Source: an uncultured Roseovarius sp.
Lineage (GTDB): Bacteria > Pseudomonadota > Alphaproteobacteria > Rhodobacterales > Rhodobacteraceae
Length of the DNA stretch: 7,556 nucleotides
Direction of reading: 5' to 3'
Assembly (NCBI GenBank): GCA_913055965.1
Contig: CAJXKX010000090.1
Coordinates: 1-7,556 of the forward strand
Shown: positions 7,353-7,556 of the stretch, piece by piece
Layout: each line of letters opens with the position of its first letter
Numbering within the stretch: position 1 is the first letter of the stretch
Translations under genes and position numbers: made by a program
The notes under the pieces: model-generated
What the model saw: only the letters and a program-made list of their open reading frames with translations
Databases searched by the model: none
Told to the model about the DNA's origin: nothing

Positions 7353-7556
7353 GGCGGCGCGTTATGGTTCCTGAGAAATAGCCCGTCTTTCTGTCGTGGC
7401 AGCGGCAGCGGGCAGCGATATGGCTTGCGCACATGATCCGCGCCTTGGCATACTCCGCGGCATGACACGCCCGCCCACGCCACCGCACGGCGCGCCGCCA
7501 GGTCATCACCGCGGCGGAGGAAAAGCGCGCGGCCCGCGCCGCCGAGGCCGACGGCC
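7353..7556. other. Trailing region without a defensible gene
   Basis: After the puuD stop I see no T-tracted hairpin. There is a small triplicate of GGCAGC at 7398-7403, 7404-7409 and 7411-7416. An ATG at 7462 opens a frame to the window edge, but its translation is proline/glycine/arginine-rich and resembles no family I know; another frame near 7493-7556 reads more like protein but has no usual start codon. TTGCGC (7425-7430) and CATACT (7449-7454), 18 bp apart, could be a weak promoter for a near-leaderless gene at 7462. Confidence 0.3.

Noticed and set aside
7398..7416. Three GGCAGC units as a tandem repeat or integration-related site
   Set aside because: The units are only 6 bp, imperfectly spaced and in GC-rich sequence; this is expected by chance.

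Overview
This is a high-GC window whose protein sequences look like those of an alphaproteobacterium, most likely of the Rhodobacteraceae or a relative. The evidence is the set of enzyme types, the strong G/C bias at third codon positions, and the PuuD/PuuE-UraD/LysR layout. No taxonomic search was possible. Nearly the whole window is a purine-salvage and ureide-catabolism locus.

Layout, left to right. (1) 2-1204, + strand: a membrane-protein reading frame cut by the window edge. Its C-terminal ~310 residues are an NCS2/AzgA-type purine permease, but its first ~75 residues are clearly from the lipid II flippase MurJ, so the frame is a chimera joined near 212-247. (2) 1270-2580, +: guanine deaminase (GuaD), preceded by a strong GC-rich stem-loop. 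(3) 2532-3044, -: ureidoglycolate lyase (AllA), overlapping guaD tail-to-tail. (4) 3041-4456, -: a PuuE-UraD fusion (allantoinase plus OHCU decarboxylase), joined to allA by an ATGA overlap. (5) 4457-4626: divergent control region with a 19-bp dyad and two competing hairpins. (6) 4627-4980, +: 5-hydroxyisourate hydrolase (UraH). (7) 4981-5100: convergent spacer with a hairpin. (8) 5101-6009, -: LysR-family regulator. (9) 6010-6119: short divergent control region with a dyad overlapping a possible promoter. (10) 6120-7352, +: PuuD, the membrane-bound urate oxidase with a C-terminal cytochrome c domain. (11) 7353-7556: trailing sequence with no gene I can defend.

Together the genes describe this route: purine uptake by the permease; guanine to xanthine by GuaD; xanthine to urate by a xanthine dehydrogenase not in the window; urate to 5-hydroxyisourate by PuuD, with electrons going to its own haem c and probably the respiratory chain; then OHCU by UraH, allantoin by the UraD domain and allantoate by the PuuE domain. 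A missing step (allantoicase, or allantoate amidohydrolase plus a ureidoglycine enzyme) makes ureidoglycolate, which AllA splits to glyoxylate and urea. The LysR protein is the obvious candidate regulator.

The pathway enzymes are recognisable and intact. The item most worth a second look is the in-frame MurJ-permease junction at the left end, which is either a real rearrangement or an assembly/amplification chimera. The regulatory dyads and hairpins come next.
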